Assembly (NCBI RefSeq): GCF_040372045.1
Contig: NZ_BAABWH010000005.1
From: Thalassolituus sp006212115
Lineage (GTDB): Bacteria; Pseudomonadota; Gammaproteobacteria; Pseudomonadales; Oceanobacteraceae
Length of the DNA: 64,000 bases
Strand: one strand, 5' to 3'
In this document: in pieces, positions 36,797-44,697 of the stretch
How positions within the stretch are numbered: the stretch's first letter is position 1
Layout of the letters: every line of letters begins with the position of its first letter
Made by a program: the position numbers and the translations under genes
Notes under the pieces: generated by a model
Seen by the model: only the letters and a program-made list of their open reading frames with translations
Database searches by the model: none
Told to the model about the DNA's origin: nothing

Positions 36797-39157
36797 ATGA
36801 TCACGCGCATCGCCAGTTTGTTTAAAGGCATTCTTTCCGGCACACATCGCTTTAATTTACGCGCAGGATTATTAGTTACTTGTTTATTGCTGATCTCGAT
36901 GCGTTCGTTGGCAATCGGTCCGATTATTTTGCCAGAGCGTTCTTTCAGTCAAACGATCACACCCTACACCTCGTTCTATGAGGACAGCACGGCTCGCCTG
37001 ACACTACCAGAAATACTCAGCAGTAATACTCAACTCAGTTTTACGCCCGCTCATACCTCTTCATTAAAGCGTGGTGTAACAGACGGAGTTTTATGGATCA
37101 GGCTGTCGGTCCACAACCCACTCGGATACCCACTTAATCCGGTATTAACCCTATCCAATGCTCGTCTGGATTCTGTTTTGCTCTACCAGATTACAGATAT
37201 CACCGCCCCTTCAGAGGTGCGAGGACCTGTATTGGAAGGCGCTCTTAACCAGGCGCACGCGTTCAGCTTGAGCATCGACAGTAAAAGCACACAGAGTTAT
37301 CTGCTGCGCATTCAGTCAGATGCACCTATTAATACTCGCCTGGGATTAAAGTCGCTTGACCAGTTTAATGCCGAAGAACAAGCCACAGACATACTGACCG
37401 GCGCACTTCTGGGGCTGGTTACGCTCGTATTGATGTACTTCGTATACGCTCTGATAAATGGTGAACGGGGACTCATCGGCCCGGGGCTTTTATGTACCTT
37501 CTCAGTACTGTTTTTCGTACCCAGTAGTATTGGTATTTACCTGAGCCTTCCTATCGCGGCAGAGTTACCGGATGGCTGCGTCGAAACGTTTGCCGTATGT
37601 GGCATATTGGCATCGCAATTGTGGGCACTGTTGCAGTTGGGCTGGCGTACACTCTGGATAAGAATGATGCTTCGCCTGGGAGTTGCATTTCTGGCCGTCA
37701 TCATGGCCACCGATGCCATCACACCGAGCTATTTAACAGAATGGCTACTGTACGCCAGTACCCTCATTATTCAGATCCTCACACTGCTGCTTACTATCCG
37801 CACGCGCAGTCAGTACCCTGAGGCTCACCTCTATCTTCGATCTGCAGCCGTGTTTGTTATTCTTGGCATACTGATCGTATTGATGAACAGCCGCAGCCTG
37901 ATCGACTTCGGTTTAACAGAACAACTGCTCGTGTTCTTACTGCCGTTGTCTATTACTGCAGGATTGTTTTTTGGTCAGATTGCTATCGGCCTGAAGCGCA
38001 ACCGCCGTGAGACCACCGGTCAACCAACCATACTCCCCGAAACAATGGGACAAATCAGTCACGAGCTGCGCACACCTATTAACGGTGTGATCGGTATGAG
38101 TGAGTTAATGACCGACACCCCTCTGTCTGTGAGCCAGCGAGATTATCTGGACACGATCAAAATGGCGGGGGAAGACTTACAGGTACTGGTCAACGAATTG
38201 TCAGACCTTGGGCGTATCAAAGCTCGGGAAATCTTTCTCGATATTAAACCCTATCGTGTGACAGAGCTTCTCAACCGAACTCTGGCCCATTTCCAGCAAG
38301 AAGCGATTCGTAAACAGGTCGAGCTGATTCTCGACATAGCAGATCACTTTCCCGATCAACTGCTGTGCGACCCGAGTCGTCTCCAGTCTATTTTATACAA
38401 CCTACTGTCCAGAACTCTGGCCTACACAGAACACGGAGCCCTGACCGTATACGCATCGTATTATCAGGGCGATCAGGCCCAGGGACTTCGCGTCCAGCTG
38501 CAGCTCAGTGGTACAGTGGTTAAGCAGCAGGAACTCGAATCCATTTTCCGCCTACTGCAACCCGGAAATACCAAGGTCGACAGCAATGATCCCCATACCT
38601 GGAATCTGACCGTTGTGCGTGGTTTGCTGCGCCACATGCGCGGTACGCTGGATATCGAGAGCCTGAATAGTCAGGGTGGTTCTATCACCCTGTTTCTGCC
38701 GATGCAGATGGACAACAGCGATACCATGACGCAGCGCCAGCAAGACTCCTCGCTCAATGGTCTCAATGTTCTGGTTGTGGACGACAACGCCACCCTTCGC
38801 TCGGTGATCGAGAAACAACTGAAGCGCTGGGGCATTAATTCCCACAGCACCTACAGCGGTAAAGAAGCTCTGGCCATGCTGCGCACCGAACATCGTAACG
38901 GTACGCCTTATGACATCGTCATCATCGACCACGATATGCCAGTCATGTCGGGCCTGCAGCTTGCTGAGCGCATTCGCTCCGATGATGAAATACCACGCAA
39001 GCCAGCGAACCTGATGCTCACTGGCCTAAGCACCAACAGTGTTGAACGCAGCGCATCAGCCGCTGGCATTGACTATGTTATTGCGAAACCCGCAAGTGGC
39101 AGTCGCCTGCGCGAGGCATTAGCGATATTGCAAAAACGCCGCACTCCCGGCTACTGA
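36797..39157 (+). CDS. 7TMR-DISM hybrid sensor kinase with degenerate ATPase domain
   Basis: 786 aa. An N-terminal signal/TM (22-40) is followed by a periplasmic 7TMR-DISMED2-like domain (45-190), seven TM helices (about 198-395), HisKA with intact H-box GQISHELRTPINGVIGMSE (His422), an HATPase-like domain and a REC domain (VDDNATLRSVIEK, phospho-acceptor Asp711 in VIIDHDMPVMSG, Thr742, Lys764). In the ATPase domain the second Asn of the N-box is Arg539 (YNLLSRTLAYT), the DxGxG G1 box reads LSGTVV (570-575) and the GxGxG G2 box reads WNLTVV (602-607). ATP binding is therefore doubtful. It may work with another kinase, as RetS does with GacS. No cognate partner adjacent. Confidence 0.85.
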   Translation: MITRIASLFKGILSGTHRFNLRAGLLVTCLLLISMRSLAIGPIILPERSFSQTITPYTSFYEDSTARLTLPEILSSNTQLSFTPAHTSSLKRGVTDGVLWIRLSVHNPLGYPLNPVLTLSNARLDSVLLYQITDITAPSEVRGPVLEGALNQAHAFSLSIDSKSTQSYLLRIQSDAPINTRLGLKSLDQFNAEEQATDILTGALLGLVTLVLMYFVYALINGERGLIGPGLLCTFSVLFFVPSSIGIYLSLPIAAELPDGCVETFAVCGILASQLWALLQLGWRTLWIRMMLRLGVAFLAVIMATDAITPSYLTEWLLYASTLIIQILTLLLTIRTRSQYPEAHLYLRSAAVFVILGILIVLMNSRSLIDFGLTEQLLVFLLPLSITAGLFFGQIAIGLKRNRRETTGQPTILPETMGQISHELRTPINGVIGMSELMTDTPLSVSQRDYLDTIKMAGEDLQVLVNELSDLGRIKAREIFLDIKPYRVTELLNRTLAHFQQEAIRKQVELILDIADHFPDQLLCDPSRLQSILYNLLSRTLAYTEHGALTVYASYYQGDQAQGLRVQLQLSGTVVKQQELESIFRLLQPGNTKVDSNDPHTWNLTVVRGLLRHMRGTLDIESLNSQGGSITLFLPMQMDNSDTMTQRQQDSSLNGLNVLVVDDNATLRSVIEKQLKRWGINSHSTYSGKEALAMLRTEHRNGTPYDIVIIDHDMPVMSGLQLAERIRSDDEIPRKPANLMLTGLSTNSVERSASAAGIDYVIAKPASGSRLREALAILQKRRTPGY

Positions 39158-39265
39158 GTCGGCTGCTGGCCCGACTGCTGGCCCAACTACGGATTATGCA
39201 GCACTGCGGCGAATACGGTAAAATAGTGTTCAGTGCTACGAAATGTGAACCGACAGGTGAATCTT

Positions 39266-39913
39266 ATGACCGCCAGAAGACAGTTTTCTCTGCTCGACAA
39301 GCTCATCACCAATGCTGATCAGGCCTTGCGTACGCTGGTACCCGGCGCTGCCACTGCCGAGCGTGGCTCACCCGCATCGGGATGCGATTACGCAGAGATG
39401 ACCGAAGACGAGCGTAAACACGCTGCTGGTCTTATGCGCATAAATCATACAGGTGAAGTCTGCGCACAAGCTCTGTATCAAGGGCAGGCACTCACAGCAA
39501 AACTTCCTGAAGTACGTGATTCCATGGAGCATGCGGCCAACGAAGAAATCGACCACCTTGTGTGGTGTGAAGAACGCATCAACGACTTGGGTAGCCACAC
39601 CAGCCGCCTGAATCCAGCGTTCTACGCGATGTCATTTGGCATCGGTGCACTAGCAGGAAAGATCGGCGACAGCGTCAGTCTTGGTTTTGTTGCCGCTACC
39701 GAAGAACAGGTTTGCAATCATCTGACCAAGCACCTCTCCCGCCTGCCCGCTCAGGATGAGAAAAGCCGTGCCGTGATACTGAAGATGCTCGACGACGAAG
39801 CGCGTCATGCAAGCACTGCTATTGAAGCCGGAGGCAAACACTTCCCACTGCCAGTGAAATTAGGCATGACTGCACTCTCTAAAGTCATGACCAAAGCCAC
39901 CTACCGCATCTGA
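39266..39913 (+). CDS. coq7: 2-polyprenyl-3-methyl-6-methoxy-1,4-benzoquinone monooxygenase
   Basis: 215 aa di-iron hydroxylase of ubiquinone synthesis. Iron ligands appear in RINHTGEVCAQALYQ, ANEEIDHLVWCEERI (E-x-x-H), ATEEQVCNHL and DDEARHASTA (second E-x-x-H). It hydroxylates the ring at C6 to give demethylubiquinol's successor. The ATG at 39266 follows AGGTGA; an upstream in-frame GTG at 39233 is not needed. Single gene. Confidence 0.95.
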   Translation: MTARRQFSLLDKLITNADQALRTLVPGAATAERGSPASGCDYAEMTEDERKHAAGLMRINHTGEVCAQALYQGQALTAKLPEVRDSMEHAANEEIDHLVWCEERINDLGSHTSRLNPAFYAMSFGIGALAGKIGDSVSLGFVAATEEQVCNHLTKHLSRLPAQDEKSRAVILKMLDDEARHASTAIEAGGKHFPLPVKLGMTALSKVMTKATYRI

Positions 39914-40092
39914 TATTTCTCTTCGGTGAGCCAGCGTGAAGGATTACTCACTGGCTATCCTGGCCTGTTTCGAGGCTTGATCTCCCCTCCCCTGACCACA
40001 TAGCCTAGCGCGGATGGATATTCATTATCAGGTTACCTGACTAATGAGATAAATACCCATATTCGACTAATACACAGCTTCAGGGATGACAA

Positions 40093-42345
40093 ATGAAAAC
40101 CTTAAGGAGATACACGTCTGTACTTTCACTGTTCTTATCTCTAGTTTTGACTGGTTGCGGCGGTGAACCAATTGAAGAACCGCCTGCCGAATACAACACA
40201 CTCACTGAATGTGCGATCGGCGACTGGCTTTTCACTGAGGAAAAAGGTGTTACCTACTTCGAAACAAATTACGTGTTTCACGAAGATGGGACCGTCGAAC
40301 TGAAAAAGTTCGTTGATGTTGATAATTGGGAACTCTGGCTCAATGCGGGGGAGACAGGTAACGATGTCGAGATCTTCCCGGGCGTTGACCTTACACTTGA
40401 ACAGATAGGTATCGTACTCTGGCTGAGCAACTATACCGGCTACTTTTACACCCAAGGGACCTACACCGTTGACGATGACGCCCAACAGATACAGATGACC
40501 TATCCCAAAAACTTGGTAGGTCGATCTCGCTGGGGCTATAACAGAGCTAAGTCCGATTTTACGACGGAAAAGGGCAACGCCGGGACTGACATCGAGATGA
40601 CCACCGAGTCTCAAACGATAAACTGCGAAGATAACCAGCTCATTTTTGCCAGCTTCGGTAACAGCACAGGCAACCTGGAAGATCCGATCACTGGCTCTCA
40701 AACCCATATAGACATAAACCCCGATACCATGATCGGACGCTTCATTGACTACACAGAACCGACACCTTCTCAGTCAATAGACTACTATCAACTTTCACCG
40801 ATTGACGGCGGCTATGCACTTAATGCCTGCAGTGCGCCGCAAGAGACGGGCTCAACATCAATATCTATTGATACCCGTTCAGGAGCAGCCTACATCACAG
40901 AGGAAACTGCTCCATATTTCTTACCCGAAGCAAATACTGACGCGGTGTACTCCTACTTCGCCAGAGACGGATTCCTGTACCGTCGGAATACTCAGACGGG
41001 TGACGAACAGCAATTAGATTCACTGGTACAAGGCTACGACGGAGGAGTCGTTTTCAAGGATTTTATCGCTCAGTACGCCATTACGGAAATCGATGCCGAT
41101 AGCGACGTATATGAAACAAATCTGCGACTTTCCTACAAAGACGGCTCGACCAGCCGCGAGTTGACACTGCCTTTCTCTGCAGTACCTACAGGTGTATACG
41201 GGAGCATTGCTTTGGAGGAACAGAACACCAGAGCAGAAGACCGCGTTTTCTACTTTAACCCTGACACGCTTGAGTACAGACGTATCGAGCCGGGCAGAAA
41301 AAGCGACTACACTGACTACTCGTATTACCAGCTATGGCTGTTGGGCAGTTTCGCCAGAATTAAATACCGTCTGAATCCTGAAGATGGCCCCCTGACTTCT
41401 GTTTCCACACTGATGGATCTTGAAACAGGTGTAGAACTCGATCACGCCCCAAGTGGCAACGATTCATATGTCACCGATATTTATCACAATGGTGAACTCC
41501 TTTACGTTTCAACGTACCTGGACGAAGACACCTACACTCGGACCATCAACATAGAGGCACGCGCCTATGGCCAGGCGCCGGAACTTCGATACAGCTACAG
41601 TTTCAACGTCTCCTCGCTGTTTATCCCTCCTGCAGGCCCTTTCGATGTGAATTACAACAGCAAGTCAGGTGTGCTCTATTTGCGTATGGTCTCCCTTGGC
41701 GGTACTTACATCATAGACCTCAACAATTTCAGCACCTTGACTACGCCACTGTCTGTGCACACAAACCTAGCAGAATGGCAGATCGTGGCGGATCGTATAC
41801 CGGGACATTGGGAAAGCTATGACTTTCCGCAAGACATGATGCTGTACGCCATGTCACCCGAGGGCAATGCAACTCTGCTTCCAAAAACTGAAGAAAACCG
41901 CAGAACTGGTTATCAGATCTGGAAAGATACGGTATTTCTATCTGAGCAAGTAAAGTCGAGAAATGATGTCAAACTCGTCAGCTTTTCTACCTCTGAAGAA
42001 ACATTAAAAGAATACCAACTACCCGGATTCGGAGGGCATCAGTCGATCACCAAATACTGGCCGCCAGTGTATAGCGGTAGTTTCAAATATCAGAAGCGCC
42101 ACTATTACCTCAACACCACCACAGACGCATTTGAGCTACTCGAATACCCGGACCAGAGCTTCCTGAACGAGATTCAGAATGTTGAGCCAATAGATGACAA
42201 CCTGTTGCGGGCGGACCTGATTACTTTCGAGCAGAGCTGCAGCACGGCGTCATCCGGCACACTGCGCCAGGAAGGTCCGGCCTTCTGGATCGAATGGAAC
42301 GACGGTACGACTTCGCGCGACCTGACAATCTTTGCGCGTCAGTAG
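40093..42345 (+). CDS. Large lipoprotein, unknown function
   Basis: 750 aa. Signal peptide with lipobox LTGC, then GGEPIEEPPAEY linker. The first ~150 residues carry the CAIGDW and EDGTVEL pattern shared with the lipoprotein at 20228; the rest is rich in Tyr, Asp and Thr with strand-turn repeats (DGGYALNACS, DGFLYRRNTQTG, FYFNPDTLEYRRIEPGRK, NGELLYVSTYLDEDTY), which resemble a propeller-like or all-beta surface domain. The Cys in the last 40 residues (FEQSCSTASSGTLR) mirrors one near residue 193. No family is recognised. It is likely anchored in the outer membrane. Followed by a long perfect hairpin. Confidence 0.75.
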   Translation: MKTLRRYTSVLSLFLSLVLTGCGGEPIEEPPAEYNTLTECAIGDWLFTEEKGVTYFETNYVFHEDGTVELKKFVDVDNWELWLNAGETGNDVEIFPGVDLTLEQIGIVLWLSNYTGYFYTQGTYTVDDDAQQIQMTYPKNLVGRSRWGYNRAKSDFTTEKGNAGTDIEMTTESQTINCEDNQLIFASFGNSTGNLEDPITGSQTHIDINPDTMIGRFIDYTEPTPSQSIDYYQLSPIDGGYALNACSAPQETGSTSISIDTRSGAAYITEETAPYFLPEANTDAVYSYFARDGFLYRRNTQTGDEQQLDSLVQGYDGGVVFKDFIAQYAITEIDADSDVYETNLRLSYKDGSTSRELTLPFSAVPTGVYGSIALEEQNTRAEDRVFYFNPDTLEYRRIEPGRKSDYTDYSYYQLWLLGSFARIKYRLNPEDGPLTSVSTLMDLETGVELDHAPSGNDSYVTDIYHNGELLYVSTYLDEDTYTRTINIEARAYGQAPELRYSYSFNVSSLFIPPAGPFDVNYNSKSGVLYLRMVSLGGTYIIDLNNFSTLTTPLSVHTNLAEWQIVADRIPGHWESYDFPQDMMLYAMSPEGNATLLPKTEENRRTGYQIWKDTVFLSEQVKSRNDVKLVSFSTSEETLKEYQLPGFGGHQSITKYWPPVYSGSFKYQKRHYYLNTTTDAFELLEYPDQSFLNEIQNVEPIDDNLLRADLITFEQSCSTASSGTLRQEGPAFWIEWNDGTTSRDLTIFARQ

Positions 42346-42357
42346 TCCGATCTCCAG

Positions 42358-42389
42358 GATGCCCCACTTTGGTTCAGAAGTGGGGCATC
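42358..42389. terminator. 12-bp perfect stem-loop after the lipoprotein gene
   Basis: GATGCCCCACTT (42358-42369) pairs perfectly with 42378-42389 around an 8-nt loop, 12 nt after the stop. It lacks a T-tract, so it may be a weak terminator or an mRNA-stabilising hairpin. Confidence 0.6.
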
Positions 42390-42493
42390 TATCACTCCCC
42401 GTTTAATAGAACAATTCGCTGTAACGCCGCATCATAGCTAGAAGCGGCTGTCATATCGCCTATGCTATTAGTAGTGATTGACGGGAGATCGTT

Positions 42494-42730
42494 ATGGCTT
42501 CGTTTGACCTGATAAACAAAATACGACGTTTTTACCGGGTTTCAGAGAACACCCCAGACATCCAATGGACCCGGACCGAAACCTATCGTAAACGCATGGA
42601 GCAGGTAAAAACCGGCTGGATAATCAGCGGTGTTTGTATGTTGGCGGTAGAGAATGTCGCCGCGGTGGTGGGGATTTTCTTCTTCAGCAGTTTTATGAGC
42701 TTTGCCTTTCTGGAGCGGGATAAAGACTAA
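42494..42730 (+). CDS. Small membrane protein, unknown function
   Basis: 78 aa with two possible hydrophobic segments (WIISGVCMLAVENVAAVVGIFFFSSF) after a basic N-terminal half (NKIRRFYRV, RKRME). GGGAGA lies 7 nt before the ATG. No family recognised; it looks like a genuine short inner-membrane protein. Confidence 0.6.
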   Translation: MASFDLINKIRRFYRVSENTPDIQWTRTETYRKRMEQVKTGWIISGVCMLAVENVAAVVGIFFFSSFMSFAFLERDKD

Positions 42731-42749
42731 CCCGCTCCAGTAGTGCTCG

Positions 42750-43085
42750 TTATGCCTTCTTCACAAATTTTGCTGTGACCATGATTTCGCCTGCGCCGGG
42801 AAATTTGCAATCCAGCTCGTGGTCTTTGCCTTCGACAATACGGCGAATCGTTGTTTTAGAGCCTATTTTCAGGCCCTGCGACGCACCCTTGACCTTCAGG
42901 TCCTTGATCAGAGTGATCTGATCGCCTACTTCCAGCACTTTACCGTTGGCATCGCGCACTACAAAGGCATCGTCGTCGCTGTTGTCCTGCGGGTTCCACT
43001 CATGACCGCACTCCGGACACACGAGGTTAGCCTGATCTTCATAAACGTATTCAGACTGACAGCTTGGGCAAGGAGGCAAGGACAT
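42750..43085 (-). CDS. yjdM: PhnA/YjdM family zinc-ribbon protein
   Basis: 111 aa. Zinc ribbon at the N-terminus (CPSCQSEYVYED...LVCPECGHEW) followed by the PhnA domain VRDANGKVLEVGDQITLIKDLKVKGASQGLKIGSKTTIRRI. Despite the historical name, it is not a phosphonoacetate hydrolase; its function is unproven. ATG 43085 is preferred; GTG 43091 is in frame. Confidence 0.92.
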   Translation of the reverse strand: MSLPPCPSCQSEYVYEDQANLVCPECGHEWNPQDNSDDDAFVVRDANGKVLEVGDQITLIKDLKVKGASQGLKIGSKTTIRRIVEGKDHELDCKFPGAGEIMVTAKFVKKA

Positions 43086-43180
43086 AGGCACAACTTCTAT
43101 AAGTGAAACAAAAGAACGGCGCGTAAGCGCTACATGATTAGCGGGGAGTATATCCGAATAACCCTACTCAGGATATGGAT

Positions 43181-43393
43181 TCAGTCGTCATCCTGCATTG
43201 GAATCTGAAAGCGCCCTTCATCCAACCCATCCAATCGTTGGCGGATGGCCTCCTGATGCGATGACGTAATCGACGTATCATTGGTCGCGTAAAAAATATG
43301 CTTACGCTGGGCATCATCAAACCGAATCTTACCCAGGATCTCACCATCCTCACTGATGCAATCCAGCTCTTGCTGAATAGGAAAAAACAGCAC
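43181..43393 (-). CDS. Small hypothetical protein, GTG start
   Basis: 70 aa: FPIQQELDCISEDGEILGKI opens it and the C-terminus is acidic (PMQDDD). A GGGAG site lies 8 nt before the GTG start, and the composition is that of a soluble protein. No family recognised. A longer minus-strand frame overlapping this one is a shadow. Confidence 0.55.
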   Translation of the reverse strand: MLFFPIQQELDCISEDGEILGKIRFDDAQRKHIFYATNDTSITSSHQEAIRQRLDGLDEGRFQIPMQDDD

Positions 43394-43584
43394 AGCGACG
43401 CTCCCACTCTCAATTTATCAGGCGGCCGATTATAGAATCGGCGGGTTATCGACTCAAACTCAACACACCTGACATAACGCAATATCTGGGCGAAAAGCCG
43501 TTGATAAAGGCATCTATCCCCTCTAGTATTGCCGCCAAATTGACCACCCGCGCCGGTTTTACGTTCCGGTAAGCAGAGGACCCT

Positions 43585-44589
43585 ATGACTGACACCACCC
43601 AATCTACGGTGGCGCCTATTGTTGTGTGCGCCATGTACAAATTCGTGACTCTCGACAACTTCGAGACGTTGCGACAGCCCCTTCTGGACACCATGCTCAA
43701 GCACGACGTGCGAGGCACCCTTCTGCTCGCACTCGAAGGCATTAACGGTACCGTATCCGGTACACGAGAGAGCATTGATGCCCTTCTCAACTGGCTTGGT
43801 CAGGATGAGCGTCTGGCTGACATCGTGTACAAAGAATCTTTCGAATCAGAACAGCCTTTTTACCGCACTAAGGTCAAACTGAAGAAAGAAATCGTCACCA
43901 TGGGCGTCGAGGGCATCGACCCGAAGAAGGTCGTCGGTACCTATGTTAAGCCACAAGACTGGAACGCCCTGATCTCAGACCCAGATGTCGTACTAGTGGA
44001 CACCCGTAACGACTACGAAGTCGGAATCGGTACTTTCGAAGGCGCCATCGACCCGAAAACCAAAACGTTCCGCGAGTTTCCTCAGTATGTTAAGGACAAC
44101 CTCGATCCTGAGAAAAACAAAAAAGTAGCCATGTTCTGCACCGGTGGTATCCGTTGTGAAAAGTCCACGGCTTACCTCAAGGAACAAGGCTTCGACGAGG
44201 TTTACCACCTTGAAGGCGGTATCCTGAAATACCTGGAGGAAGTGCCTCAGGAAGACTCCATGTGGCAGGGTGAGTGTTTTGTATTCGATAACCGGGTAAC
44301 AGTTGATCACAACCTGGAGCCGGGCCAGTACGACCAGTGCCACGCTTGCCGCCGTCCCATCACAGAAGAAGACAAACAGTCTGAACACTTTGTGCAGGGT
44401 GTCAGCTGTCATTTCTGTATTGATGAATACACACCCGAGCAACGCGAGCGTTTTAAGCAGCGCGAAAAACAGATGCAGCTAGCTAAAGAACGTGGGGAAG
44501 ATCACCTTGGCAACGATCTGGCCGCGGTAATCAAAAAACGTAAGGAAGAAAAGCTTCGCTTTAAGAACCAACAGCGAAACAAAAACTGA
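43585..44589 (+). CDS. trhO: tRNA uridine(34) hydroxylase, rhodanese family
   Basis: 334 aa, formerly YceA. N-terminal acylphosphatase-like domain (LEGINGTVSGTRESIDALL), rhodanese domain with active Cys in MFCTGGIRCEKSTAYL, and a C-terminal Cys-rich part (CHACRRPITEEDK, GVSCHFCIDEYTPEQ) ending in a basic coiled coil. Catalyses oxygen-dependent 5-hydroxyuridine formation at tRNA position 34 on the way to cmo5U. Monocistronic, closed by a strong terminator. Confidence 0.95.
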   Translation: MTDTTQSTVAPIVVCAMYKFVTLDNFETLRQPLLDTMLKHDVRGTLLLALEGINGTVSGTRESIDALLNWLGQDERLADIVYKESFESEQPFYRTKVKLKKEIVTMGVEGIDPKKVVGTYVKPQDWNALISDPDVVLVDTRNDYEVGIGTFEGAIDPKTKTFREFPQYVKDNLDPEKNKKVAMFCTGGIRCEKSTAYLKEQGFDEVYHLEGGILKYLEEVPQEDSMWQGECFVFDNRVTVDHNLEPGQYDQCHACRRPITEEDKQSEHFVQGVSCHFCIDEYTPEQRERFKQREKQMQLAKERGEDHLGNDLAAVIKKRKEEKLRFKNQQRNKN

Positions 44590-44659
44590 GTTGGTAGCTC
44601 GATAAAACCACCCCGGATAAGTCGCGCTAATTCATCAGCCCGATTTTTCCGAGGCATAA

Positions 44660-44685
44660 AAAAGGCCCGCATGTGCGGGCCTTTT
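44660..44685. terminator. Bidirectional rho-independent terminator
   Basis: 12-bp stem AAAAGGCCCGCA/TGCGGGCCTTTT with a 2-nt apex, between the convergent trhO and fadE genes. Confidence 0.95.
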
Positions 44686-44697
44686 CGTAGACTTAGA

